Assembly: GCA_001600055.1 (NCBI GenBank)
Contig: BCIV01000018.1
Location: forward strand, 434,001 to 498,000
DNA length: 64,000 nucleotides
Direction: 5' to 3'
DNA from: Filobasidium wieringae
Lineage: Eukaryota; Basidiomycota; Tremellomycetes; Filobasidiales; Filobasidiaceae
In this document: in pieces, positions 1 to 11,156 of the stretch
How the letters are laid out: every line of letters begins with the position of its first letter
Numbering within the stretch: the first letter of the stretch is position 1
The notes under the pieces: model-generated
Database searches by the model: none
What the model was told of the DNA's origin: nothing
What the model saw: only the letters and a program-made list of their open reading frames with translations
Made by a program: the position numbers and the translations under genes

Positions 1-772
1 TGGATGGTTCAGTCTCGACAATGTCTCTAAGACCGCTCGTACTGACCATGAAATTGCACTGCCAGTGAATGCGCTCAAAGTATCATGAGTGCCAGAGTCC
101 CCGTTAAGACCAAGGCCAGCCTTGGGACCGTTCCCGGATGAGCTTGCAGTATTCTGAAGAGGAGTGACAGCGGTGGAAGAGCTGAAAGAAGTTTCTGCAG
201 GAGCTCCCACATTTATCGCAGCAGCTACTACAGGATAGTCATTGGAATTTGCGCCCTGGTCGCCACCGCCTTCATCGTTGTTGGGAGCGGAACTAGCGGT
301 GCCGTTGTGTGGAATCAGCATGCTTCTTGGGGTTAGAGTGTGATATTGTTTAGCGCAAAATTCGCTCACGTAGATGCTGCAGAAGATGCGGCAGCAGGGT
401 CAGTTGAAAGGGAGGGATCCGTCCAGACAGATGTCGTCGTTGCTGGATCCGTCCACGAAGATGAAGCCGCACTATCGCTCCAAACTGATGATGCAGAAGG
501 GTCGATCCCAGAAGAGGTCAGGGAAGGATCAACCCAAGTTGCTGTGTCCATCGAGATAGAGGTTTCAACAGATTTATCTGCATCAGAAGTCGCCTTAATA
601 AACAGAAGAGTGGGTCAGTTGTCAAGACTATCTGGTACACCCTATGACATATAGTTACGCTGGAAGGGGCTGCTTGATACGGTCTCCTATGACATGATCC
701 AGCCTGAGCTGTTTCGAGGTTTAGAGCCAAAGAGGTGAATAGAAGAAGGGATAATGAGTGTTGGGATAGCAT
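1..772 (-). CDS. Secreted Ser/Thr-rich protein, 5' part (continues beyond the left edge)
   Basis: The gene starts at the ATG at 772 on the minus strand and runs off the window. Exons: 772-659, 593-370, and 322 to about 47 or beyond. Introns are 658-594 and 369-323, and the second has a CTAAC branch site. All phases agree. The N-terminus MLSQHSLSLLLFTSLALNLE is a clear signal peptide with likely cleavage after TAQAG, so the product enters the secretory pathway. The rest is rich in Ser, Thr, Ala and Asp, with repeated short W-x-D-P units in exon 2 (for example TATWVDP, SSSWTDP, TSVWTDP). This resembles an O-glycosylated wall or surface linker. A GTCAGT at 46 may be a third donor. No catalytic domain is visible in the part present, so no function is assigned. 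Confidence 0.7.
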
Positions 773-1331
773 GGTATCGAGACGGCGTAGAGATTGTTGT
801 TTTCGGTCTGAAATTAGATGATCGCGAGTCCTGCTTGCTGCGTTGACTGTCAACCTGTCCCTTCTTCGAATCAGTCTAGCATGGGCTTGCTTATATCCCT
901 TGGGACAATCCTGAAACCTAAACGGGGCTGCGTCAAACACGAAGGCTTGGTCGAAAGGAACGTGAAACGCGCGAGAGCAGCGTGTTTGAGGCCGCGCGAT
1001 GGCACAGGCAAGCAATGGTAATGGTGATGATAGATACAGCAACTTGTAGGCTACACTTTGGTAAGGGGGGTCAGAGAATACAAAGCGCTTGTACAAGGGG
1101 AGGGAGGGTATGGAACTGCCGAGAGTTATAAGTGAACCTCGAGTCGACGAGCTATTGATACAGGAGTCATGATGTCGAAAGGGATGATTGTCGTTTATCC
1201 AACCACGCAACTATTGAATGAAAGGATGCAATAGATTAGCTACCGGCAACTTTGCCAGCATGTTGGTGAATGTTCTCTTACCCGCTCGAAAACCTATATT
1301 TTGCACAATAGGAATCGATACGGAAGGGGTG
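773..1331. other. Intergenic, upstream of the secreted-protein gene
   Basis: This stretch lies between the start of the secreted-protein gene and the stop of the RING-LON gene, both on the minus strand. It should hold the promoter of the former and the 3' UTR of the latter. I see no coding evidence on either strand and no convincing TATA box. Confidence 0.5.
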
Positions 1332-4300
1332 TCAGGAGGATCGGAATAAGAACCGGTGTCCAAAAGGCAAAACCCACCACCATGATGACCGAAGTTGTTC
1401 CACCCAATGTACAATCAAGCGCAAGCGTAGTCTTGGTGATCGGATTGGTAGGAGCCGAGCTTTCTCGTATTCGTCGATGGGCATCACCAGTGCCATCCAG
1501 TAGGAAAAGGTACTTGGATCCGTAGGCATCTCTCCGTACGTGTTATTGAGTCGCTGTAATAACCATGGTGCACTGCCCGATCGTAGTTGTTCGATGAACT
1601 CCTGACAAGTTGCCATCAGCTCAACAGTGGTCGGTTCGCGCTCGCCGGCCGCAGGAGGAGCGGGCGATCCGGAAACGACGGGAGCAGAAGCGCCAGCAGA
1701 GGCTGGTCGATCGGACATGACAGATCGAGACAATGGTGGACGTGGCGACGAAGAGCGGCTGTGAGCCCCATCTTCCGACGGGTTTCCAGATGCAGACGCT
1801 TCCGCTCGACTAGCTCTTGACCGTTGGACAGAGAGCTGCTCAAGAGCTGCTTCTGCTTCGGGAGTGATGTCCTCAATTCTAACATGAAACAAAGATATCA
1901 GCAGCCATTTTATTTATGGTCTTCTCGTCTGCCAACTCACCTTTCGACTCGTCCGACCGTATAACCATCCAAGGACCCCTTCTCCAACAGTCTAAACCTA
2001 TAACTACCCGTTGTCTCTACCATGCTCCGACCATCCGGAAGCATCTGAATCGACCGGATATCAAGCATGGTTCCGTACTCTAGTACCCCAGCAACACCTG
2101 GATTACCCGCTCCTCGGGATGGCAGGACCATTCCGAATCGAGGTGTTCCGGATTCGATACATCGTCTAAGCATGAGACGATATCTCGGCTCGAACACGTG
2201 CAAGATGGTCGGCATTCCTGGGAAAGCCAACGTGCACACAAAGATTGGCGTGTCCAGCCTCGTATCACGTTCGTCGTCTTCCAAGCATCGTTTCCGCTCG
2301 GTATGTTCTGCAGGGAATGCCGTGATCACTGATAACGAGATCGGGTCAGTACACTCAGTGACAACTGAATGGGTACGATGGTCTCACCTATAGATTCCAG
2401 AACCCTATTAATGGCATGGTCTTGGAACACGGCGAATGTTGGCAAGTCCTGACGACACAATGGACATTTCGATGAATGGTCAAGCGATCGCGCAAGGCAT
2501 TTCGAACAGAACGTCTGTATTTGCAAGAGAACATAAGCAATCTTGAGCATCGACAAAGGGGCACTTCTCAGCTGAACTCACATGTTGACAAGGCGTAGTA
2601 ACGGGCTCATACAAAAGCTGAGCACAAACGTCGCACTCTAGCACAGCCGTCAACTCCTTCTCAAACGAGACGGAAGGTTTCCTTCGACCCAAGATCGGTC
2701 GCTGCTGATCATTCTCATCCTCCGCATACTCTTCAGGCAGCTGGTTCGTTCGTTTCATGGGAGGGGAAGACTGATCAGACGACTGAGCGGTGTTTCGTCT
2801 CCGTTTCGAAGAAGTCCTGACGAGTTTAAACGATCGTTCTCCTTCTGCTAGTGCTCTGAGAGCAAGATCGCGGCCTGGAGCAGCCTTGAGCGTTCGCCTG
2901 GGTTTGTCCACCTTAGCAAACGTCTCTTCGTCCTCCACGTCGGCATCCTCCGCCACCTCATCCGTCTCCGTCCCGACGTCCGTTTCCCTCGAGATCGTCC
3001 TGCTGACGGTGATCCAAGCCCGATCTTCCTCGGCTTCATCCTCCGCCATCTGTTTCTGTACGAGCGCCAAGACTTTGGCGACGTTGACATCCATCATCCC
3101 TTTCTCCTTGATCACGGGTATTTCGATCGTCTCGGGACATCGTTCCTCGATATCCCTTTCAGGATTCTGAGGAACGAACCTCTTACATCCAGGTAAAGGA
3201 CAGGGAACTTTGCTCCACAAGTGCAGTTTCCTAGCTTGGTAAGCGGCCATGATCCCGTGCGCGTCCATCTCTGAAAACCCTGATGTATCCGGTCGAGGAA
3301 TGAAAGGGATATTTGTATGTGCTGAAGAGACGGTATGACCGCAATACAGAGTGACAGGATGGTTCAGGCAAGGAGATTGACCGTCTTCATCGACGGGACA
3401 ACAAGGGCTGAAGCGGGATCAAATACATTATCAGCCTACGTGATCGAGGAGATCGATGTAAAAAGGACAAAGGAAACTAACCATTTCAAAACGCCACTCA
3501 ACTTTTGTACGAGCAACCTCCTCTTTCCCTTCTCCCTCTCTCTCTCCCTAACCTTCATCTGAACCGTCGCGTTCGCACTCATCCCGTCATCGTTTGGCTC
3601 AACCGTTTGACTCCCCGTAGTCCCATCGCCTCCGTGTCCTTGTGCGTAATCGGGGATCCCTACGCTAGCTGGGATGGAGGAAGAACCCGATGCCGGGAAC
3701 ATCTGAACGCCTGTTTGGCGATTAGAAGGGGGAGGCGCCAAGTCTCTCAATGGAGGCATTGGTAATCCCGATGCGTTGGGAGCGATTGGATGACCGCTCA
3801 AAGGAGTCGGAGGTTGTTCTTCCTGGCCCTCACAGGCCTGAGCGGTTTGTTCGAGATTTGTAGTGGTAATGGCAGATGGGTGGCGAGGATCGGTTTCTTC
3901 AGTGGAAACGGTTCTCCTCAATCTCCTCTCCCCTGCCGCGGAAGTAGATGGAACCCCAGCCTGTCTCTCCCCTGCCAATTCCCTCCACCTCATCTTGACC
4001 CTCTCCAACTCTCCCTGATCTTTCGTCCTCGATCCTCCCGCGGAAGAACCAGAGCCGGAAGGTCCCAACCACTCTTCCGTCCCTGATTTCTTCACCGTGT
4101 TGACCCCTTCGTCTTCACTGAGCCACCGACCTCCCAACAATGCGCTGGAAGAGTTCCGAATATGATCGGCAGGCAGAGGGGTCGGACGGTAATTATGTCT
4201 CCTGGTCGTATCCGGTAGTCTAGAATGAGACTGATGAGTGGGAGTGATGGTCGGGGAGGAGGAAGAGGACGATGCAGAAGAGGTGGTAGAGGTTGTGAGA

Positions 4301-4338
4301 ATCGGGGCAGGTCGATGGATAGATGAAGAGGTTGACAT
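1332..4338 (-). CDS. RING-type E3 ligase-like protein with LON substrate-binding domain (LONRF family)
   Basis: Five exons: 4338-3482, 3407-2582, 2514-2388, 2328-1941, 1878-1332. They join in frame to 914 aa. The first ~285 residues are a disordered Ser/Thr-rich region. Next comes a RING-like Cys cluster split by intron 1 (CPCCPVDEDG, then TLYCGHT, then CPLPGC). A basic/acidic linker follows. A second, canonical RING (CDVCAQLLYEPV, then TFCSKCL and CPLCRQDL) is split by intron 2 at about residues 542-585. From about residue 628 there is a LON N-terminal (PUA-like) domain starting TPIFVCTLAFPGMP and ending near LLPIRSPRLRLRLIVHWVEQ. There is no AAA or Ser-Lys protease domain, so this is not a Lon protease but the RING+LON arrangement of animal LONRF and fungal homologues, inferred to ubiquitinate damaged proteins. 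The start is the first in-frame ATG. The extreme C-terminus could be re-spliced at a GTGGGT near 1365. Confidence 0.88.
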
Positions 4339-7294
4339 TTGCGGTTTCACTTTCAAGTGGTTGAAAAGCTAATCAAGCGAGATCGAAGATTTCCGATCTG
4401 TTGATAGTGATTGAGAGAACGATCGATCCGTTTCGATCCTATCTTTCTTCTTCGTTTCCCGTTCTCTTGTGAGATACTCAGTCCGTCGTGGAGGACGAAG
4501 TGGTCGTATAACAGATCCGATCTCCCGCCTCCTTCAAGTTGAATAAGAATTTCGCGTAATCAATAATGGAAGATCAAGTGCAGAATCGGACCTATAAATT
4601 GCGATCGCGGATACCGATAATGCCATGAAGCATTACAGAGAGAGGTCAAAGAGTTGAGGTTAGCTTCGGTGTGATTGGTTTTGCAAGAAAATGGAGAGGA
4701 GGGGAGGCGATCGTTTTTGAAACTCGCGGGTAGGTAGGAATGAGAGAGATGTCGATCGCGTTTTGTGCGATCGAGTGATATGTGCGTGATTGTTGCGAGA
4801 GGGAGGACTCACCGTTCATGCCCAACACTTGGTAGTCGATGATGGCTAATTGATGCCAGTGTGTGAGAGTGAGAGGACGCAAGTTGTGGTGGCTGAAGGT
4901 GGGGTTGTTGTGGAGTTGTAGCTATATTATGTCGAGATCCTTGCCTGTCGATCGATTCCTATAATTCGAGGATGGAGATTGAGAATGACTAGTGAAAGGG
5001 GTGTAGTATCGTGGTATTATGCATTATCGGTTGCCTCCTGAGTGGTAGTCACAGTCACCTGGATGTCTCATCGCTTGTTCGGTGAATTGAGGATCGTTCC
5101 TTGTCCGTAAAAACCCAAAATGTCCAGGTTGGAGAGTGAGAGAGCGAGAGTTGTCGATCTCGATCTTTGCTCTCGCTCGGCGGCTCACGCTCACGCTCAG
5201 CGAATTGAAACATGGCTCGCACGAGACAGAGAGGCGGTGACTAACGTAAGAGATTGCAGCCACCTCACGCGTCTTTTGGGTTGTACCGCGGTACACCACT
5301 ACCGAGAGCGCTGTCCGATCGTCGATCATCTCGTCGTCGTCATTGCACCCGATCCCCATGAGATACAATTCCAGCTTGTTCCCTCTGGTTCTCACAACCG
5401 TTACCATGCAGTCATGACAACAATCTACCGGCAACCGGATCCCATCTCGTCTCAAACAACATCCCAACCATCCCTCCTCTCGAATCTCGATCGCTCCTAG
5501 CTCCTCTTGGACAATCGAACGCCCTTTCGACAGTCGCGCCGAACACCCTTCCGCCGGTCAACTCGGAACATTTCGGTCACGAAACGACTCGCTTGCGCCC
5601 GTCTTTTGCGCCACGTCTTCGCCGAGTTGGCCGGTTGGAGGGCGAGGGAGCGAGGAAGTTCGGTTCCTGATCGGACCCGATGGGGGATGATGTTGTCCGT
5701 GTTTCAGAAGATCGGTCGGCTTGAAGCTCTGCGCACTTCGAATCAGATGATCGTCAGCGCGATCGTCCATTCGTCGTTTGTCCTTTGTGAGCTACAACCG
5801 GACAACCGGGGTCCACAAAACGGAACGCTGGTAGGTCGCACTGCTTGGAAGGATGGCATCCTGAGAAAGATCGACGTTGGCATGGGATCCGACAGGATCG
5901 AGATGGAATCCCTTTAGATCGTTATGTGGCACATGTAAGATTATGATCTGTAAGAACCACATGGATACAGGAATCGATTGGAACCTGAAGGAACTGCGGT
6001 TTCATAATCTCACACCTGACAACCGTTCAAGCTACATCCTTTCGATCTGTCCGGTCTGTCCACATCATAGGCTACCATCCACCAGCTATGAACGATCAAA
6101 AACCCCAACGGTTCCTAGGCATATGGTGATATCCGTACAACCCATCTTCCCGATCTCCGATCGATCCTATGAAACCCAAACCTAAACCTTCTAGCAGCGG
6201 GCATGTGAGAGCTGACAAACCACCTCATCCCCGTCGAGGTGGTCCATCCAATGTTTTATTGTTCTTTCTCGCCTTTCGCCTCTTGCCTGTTGTTGTCTTG
6301 TCGCCTCGTGACTGATCACCGAGAACATTGTTCATTCTTCCCGTCTCGCAGGATAGCGATTCTGGGGGATCACGGTCTTTGTCCTTGGTCTTGCTTGTAC
6401 TAGGGATCTCAGGTGTAGCGATTGAGGTGGCGATTCGAGTATTATCGCAGGACTCGACGGGATCGATTGACTATCGAAGACTGCCTTACCATCGCGATAA
6501 GAACTTTCTGAAACGTTTTGTTAATTGAATATCGAGGTCTGGAAGATCGAGACGACTTTGCGCTGGCAGGGCGTTTCTTGGTCTCATTGCTTGGATTTGA
6601 ACTATTACATATTTAAATCGCGGCTGTTCGATGTCTGTATACCCTTGTGCCACACGTCCTTAACCACTGCCCGGTACATCACACTGACGGATGCCGGCTA
6701 CCGCTCAAACTCATATCACCGATGGATACTCACTGTACATCTTTACGCGGGAATAGGAACTTCTGGCGAAGTTGTCTTGTGACATGCACGTAGCGATAGC
6801 GATAACAGATCCCTATCTTACGACCATTCCCATGCACCGGTTAAGGAAGAAGCTCATTGGCTTGTCCCCCAACAGTTTGTCAGGATTATTCAAGAATCGA
6901 GTCGAGGGATGCATGCACCTTGCAGTGGATGATACCTTCTCAGATAAAGGCAACTCTGCTGGCATAGAGAAGACTCATTAAAGCGAGTTACAAGCGAATC
7001 TGAGATCCACAAAAACGCCATTAACATCGGAAACCCTACTGGGTCGGTCGACTAGGAGTGTGTGGTAACGATTTGCCGAGGCAATTCCTCCCGTCTTGCA
7101 CGCTTTCTGCGAAAACACAGTTCCCCTTCGATCACGACTCATAATTCAAACATCGTCAGCTCCACGTTCAAACGCCAGTCGATGATCATGAATCATGCAG
7201 AGTCGAGGAATGGGCTGAGCTTTCTTGCCTTGTTTGATACGACAAGATCTTCTTCAAAGCCTTGGATCGCTCACGTAGAGAGGGTCATTAAGGT

Positions 7295-7327
7295 GAGACC
7301 CCTAACCCCTAACCCTTTTTGGGTCTC
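7295..7327. repeat. Two-copy CCCCTAA motif inside a 7-bp inverted repeat
   Basis: CCCTAACCCCTAACCC at 7299-7314 contains about two units of the telomere-like heptamer CCCCTAA. It is bracketed by GAGACCC (7295-7301) and GGGTCTC (7321-7327), a perfect 7-bp inverted repeat. It may be an interstitial telomeric relic, a Rap1/Teb1-type binding site, or chance. Confidence 0.45.
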
Positions 7328-7792
7328 TGAGAAGATCCATATCGTCGAATCAGTATAAGCAACTTGTAAGCGTGGAAGTAAACTTGGAGAGGACAGGCTG
7401 ATGAAAGCTTCCGTGATTCCTTTCTTTTGCACATGAAACATGAAGCTTATTCTACCTTTACACTTTGACGGATTCCGCTGCGTCACATTTCGTCCCAGTT
7501 GCTTACAGAAGTCGACCCGGCTGCAGAGGTTCTCATCATTGATATGATAGTCTCAATCGTTCACATGAACTTGCCAAGCAGAGGATTGAGCAATGTGCTA
7601 CACCTTTCAATAGGACCCATGAGGATATCATAGACTGTTTCACCACGCATGTAAACCAGATGATGCGACGCTAGAAGACGAGTCGCGCGGAAGCTACAAC
7701 ATGTGTTCCTGAGCAGGCAACAGCCGATTCAGAGCGTCTGATGGAGACTCGGCGAGTTTTTGTGTCGTTCACGTATCAGTCGCCCGCTCATC

Positions 7793-7798
7793 GCGGGG
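7793..7798 (+). promoter_or_regulatory. GCGGGG, Mig1/CreA-like site
   Basis: Exact GCGGGG core about 780 bp upstream of the sugar permease start. It matches the SYGGGG consensus bound by fungal carbon-catabolite repressors. With two further copies downstream it suggests glucose repression, but the motif is short and this is inference. Confidence 0.3.
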
Positions 7799-8315
7799 TA
7801 CGATTTACGATAGGAAGATGTTGCTGACTCTACGAGCGCCGGTGAGTGTCCGCCTGTCCCACTGGATTCGAAACACCTGTGACGTATCGCCACTCACTTC
7901 GAGACCTTGAATCGGAAACCACCCGTCGCTCGGAAGATCTCTGGCCTGTCTACGTGTATTTCGAACCCCTGATCATCCGTCTATCCCGCATGCTGGAGCG
8001 GTGGAAGGTCACGAGATGCTTCCGAAAAAGCGAAAGTCACGCGGGATTCTGTACGCGAATTTCCCCAGGTCCCCCAGCCGCAAATGGCGCCGGGGCCGTC
8101 TAGCTGAGCCTCGCTTTCGGACGATCTCTGGCGAGTGATAACACCACAACTCACGCGTCTTCAGCACAAACCCAACAGCTTCCTTGCATCCGCGCCGGCA
8201 GGTTATTCTCCGATCAGCGGCGCCAGCTTGTTTCCCACACAGTCGGCCAGACAGCTGAGCTCTGAGCGGAAGGTCTTCGGGCCAAGCGTTTTATTTCCGC
8301 ATCTCTTGGGTGGCC

Positions 8316-8367
8316 CCCCGCACTTCATCACGGACGATATTCCTTCCGCGCATGTGGTAGGCGGGGA
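8316..8367. promoter_or_regulatory. Pair of GCGGGG boxes (Mig1/CreA-like) before the sugar permease
   Basis: CCCCGC at 8316-8321 (minus-strand GCGGGG) and GCGGGG at 8362-8367 lie 46 bp apart and about 210-260 bp upstream of the permease ATG. Paired, divergently oriented sites are typical of functional CreA/Mig1 targets. An alpha-glucoside transporter is a classical target class. Confidence 0.4.
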
Positions 8368-8429
8368 CAGAGGGCAGCTGAACCTCTCGAATGGGCTTGT
8401 CACAGCTTGTCAATTGACTGAACCGCATC

Positions 8430-8436
8430 TATATAG
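8430..8436 (+). promoter_or_regulatory. TATA box of the sugar permease
   Basis: TATATAG about 140 bp upstream of the ATG at 8574. It is followed by a pyrimidine-rich leader (CTCCTCTTCTTCC type), usual for strongly expressed basidiomycete genes. Confidence 0.45.
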
Positions 8437-8573
8437 AGCCCAGGTCCATCTCGAGTATTCCAGCATGTCTCTGTCGATCGTTCTTTCTTCACACAAGCCC
8501 AAGGCAATCCACCAGCTCCTCTTCTTCCCCACCACTACTCCTCACCTTTTACAACTCGCACGACTACTTCACG

Positions 8574-10542
8574 ATGGACGAGAAGGAGAAAGTATACTCT
8601 GAGCACCACGACCACGCCGTCACCAGGGATCTCGAATACCAGAACCGGGATGTAGTCGAGAAGGATACCGGTCGATACCTCGCTGATGCCGTCGAGGCTG
8701 TCCACGAGCAAAAGACCCAGAACTTCAAGTCTGCTTTCGCTCAGTACAAGCCCGCTATGATCTGGTCCATCATCTTCTCTTCTGGTTAGTCCACGTCTTC
8801 TCTAATGTTTTGCGCAAATTGATGCTGACTTGTGCTCGTTCTCGTTGATTGCTTGACTTTCTTTGTTCAATTTCATAACGGCAGCAATTATCATGGAGGG
8901 TTACGATACACTATTGCTGGGACAGTTCTACGCACAGCCTGCTTTTGCTAAGAGATTCGGTATCTTCAAGTGAGTTGTGGGAAATTGATATCACGAGTTG
9001 GCAATACAAAGGCTCATCCACTCGATTAACAGCCCCGCTTCGGACCGATATGAGATCCCAACGAAGTGGCAGACTGCCTTGGGTGTATCCACTCAAATTG
9101 GAAACATCCTGGGTCTTCAGATCACTGGAGTCGCTTCGGAACGATTCGGATACAGGATCACCATGTTGATCGCGCTCGTCTGTCTTACTGGATTCCTGTT
9201 CATTCAATTCTTCGCTGCCAACTTGGGAATGCTTCTCGCCGGTTACTTGTTACTCGGAGTGAGTTGCTATGGTTTTGCAGATCTTTTAGAGTTCACGCTA
9301 ATTCGACCCGTCGATCTTAGTTCCCCTGGGGTACCTTCCAAACCATGACCGTCTCCTACGCTGCCGAAGTCATGCCCGTCCGTCTGAGGCAGTATTTGAC
9401 CACCTACGTCAACCTCTGTTGGGTTATTGGTCAGATCATCTCTTCAGGAGTTAACCGTGCTCTCGTCGGTAACGACACTGAATGGGCTTACAAAGTAAGT
9501 TCTCCGAAAATGAAACGGATCACCACGCATGATCACTCACCAAACGGCTCATTTTCAGATCCCCTTCGCGCTGCAATGGATTTGGGTCTTGCCTATCGGT
9601 GTTGGTATCGCTTTCGCTCCCGAGTCTCCTTGGTGGTTGACCCGAAAGGGAAGGTTCGCCGATGCCGAAAAGTCTTTGATGCGATTGACCGCTCGTGGAT
9701 CTGGGTTCACCGAGGACGACGCCAAGAAGCAGGTAGCGCTTATGGACCACACCAACCAGTTGGAAATTGCTCAGCACGACGGAGTTCAGTTCTGGCACTG
9801 TTTCAAGGGAACCAACTTGCGACGAACCGAGATCGCTTGTGTCGTCTGGCTCATTCAGTCTACCTGTGGATCTCCTCTGATGGGTAACGCCACCTACTTC
9901 TTGAAGCAGGCCGGTTTGAGCGAGGAGGTTGCTTCTACCTTGAACTTGATCATGTTCGCCATCGGTGCCTGTGGTACTATCGGTTCTTGGTGGTTGATGC
10001 AGTTCGCTGGAAGGAGGACCATCTACTTCTACGGTCAGGTCGCTTTGAACCTCTTGATGCTCCTCACCGGTGTCTTGGGAACAATCAAGGGAGGAGACGG
10101 AAAGAACTACGCCATCGGAGCCTTGTTGATCATCTTCACCGGTCTTTACGATCTCACCATCGGACCCGTCTGTTACTCCTTGGTCGCCGAGATCGGATCC
10201 ACCCGTCTTCGAGCCAAGACCGTCATCCTTGCCCGAAACTTGTACAACTTGGGAGGTTTGGTCATCAACATCGTCAACCCTTACATGCTCAACACCACCG
10301 CTTGGAACCTCGGTGCCAAGTCTGGATACGTCTGGGCCATTACCGGTGTCTTTGGAACCATCTGGACCTGGTTCCGTCTCCCCGAGCCCAAGGGAAGGAC
10401 CTACGGAGAGTTGGATATCCTGTTCGAGCAAAAGGTCCCTGCCCGACTTTTCAGCAAGACCCCCGTCGACGAGTTCGCAGCTTCCGAGCGAGACGCCGCT
10501 CACAACGCTACTGGTGGGGGAGCACCCGCTATGGCTCACTAA
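8574..10542 (+). CDS. MFS sugar transporter, maltose/alpha-glucoside permease type
   Basis: Five exons: 8574-8784, 8885-8969, 9033-9258, 9321-9494, 9559-10542. They join to 559 aa. The first ~60 residues are hydrophilic and acidic/basic. Twelve membrane segments follow, with the sugar-porter landmarks: an IIMEGYDT first helix, ASERFGYR after helices 2-3, PESPWWLTRKGR before the long cytoplasmic loop, and FAGRRTIYF between helices 8 and 9. The loop sequence and the FGIFNPASDRYEIPTKWQ segment are characteristic of fungal general alpha-glucoside:proton symporters (Mal11/Agt1-like) at the plasma membrane. Length is usual for the family. Codon use is strongly biased to C-ending codons, suggesting high expression. 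GCGGGG boxes and a TATA box lie upstream. The exact substrate (maltose, turanose, trehalose) cannot be read from sequence. Confidence 0.93.
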
Positions 10543-11156
10543 GCGGGTCGAGGGTATGGACGGGTTCTCGCGGAAAGGTTTGGGGTTGTTACCAATAGTT
10601 TGAAAAGGTATTCCGATAGTCATTCAGGACCCATTGTTATTGTACTGTTTTTAGTTAGTCTCATCAGAGAAGTTTGCGCGCAATATCATCGAATGCAACA
10701 CCGCTGCCTACTGCCTGTCATACAATCTACCGAGAACACGTGAATGAGAACGAGGAACTCATGTCTATCTTGATTTCGACTCACGCAACGCTCGTTTCCG
10801 TTCATGGGTTCTCGGTAGATTGTCATGATCAGAGATGCTGGTTTTGAATGATGGACGTCCATCTCAGAGCAGATGAGATCCGTACAATCGTCTTCTGCTC
10901 GCTTCTGTTGGGACAGTCAACCATGTCCGTAACCTGAAACAAGCTGAATCATCGACTCACGAGCTCGAAGCGCGCGCGCTTAGCACCTGTCAACATCTAA
11001 CCATCATCATTTCGGAAGGACAACCAAGAATCAGAGATTTGGGATGGCCTTGTTTGATCATCGTTTGAGTAGTAAGCTCTATCTACAAAAAGCCGTCCGA
11101 TTGTAGGTCGGTCCGCTCCTATCGAATCTCAGTCCCAGTAAGAAATTCCGGTCAAA
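10543..11156. other. Intergenic between sugar permease and RCC1
   Basis: Contains the permease 3' UTR with T-rich tracts near 10640, a long imperfect hairpin (10722-10823, separate entry), and the RCC1 promoter. No coding potential is seen. Confidence 0.5.
10722..10823. repeat. 102-nt imperfect hairpin with perfect 16-bp terminal inverted repeat
   Basis: ACAATCTACCGAGAAC at 10722-10737 is the exact reverse complement of GTTCTCGGTAGATTGT at 10808-10823. Internal to these arms the complementarity continues at roughly 12 of 19 positions (GTGAATGAGAACGAGG against CTCGTTTCCGTTCATG). This gives a stem of about 35 bp and a loop of about 30 nt. It lies 180 bp after the permease stop and could be part of its 3' UTR, a structured or small-RNA precursor, or a MITE remnant. 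Confidence 0.7.

Larger units (their letters stand above)
4339..8573. other. Long gene-poor interval between divergent genes
   Basis: About 4.2 kb separates the start of the minus-strand RING-LON gene from the plus-strand sugar permease. Elsewhere in the window gene spacing is mostly 150-1000 bp. Many short frames are open, but none joins across splice sites into a recognisable protein, and none carries a domain I know. The right 800 bp hold permease promoter elements, listed separately. A short telomere-like motif lies at 7299-7314. Long non-coding RNA or a very fast-evolving gene cannot be excluded. Confidence 0.5.

Noticed and set aside
773..1210. Upstream part of a minus-strand frame continuing into the secreted-protein start
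   Set aside because: The residues before the Met at 772 have random composition, and a perfect signal peptide begins at 772. The upstream part is taken as 5' UTR/promoter.
5024..5917. Open frames of 126-147 codons on both strands in the gene-poor interval
   Set aside because: Overlapping frames on both strands with no codon bias, no splice continuation and no recognisable domain. Treated as chance.
9520..10623. Long minus-strand open frame (367 codons) opposite the sugar permease
   Set aside because: It mirrors the biased codons of the permease; the plus strand encodes a clear MFS protein with family motifs. No domain or splice signals appear on the minus strand.
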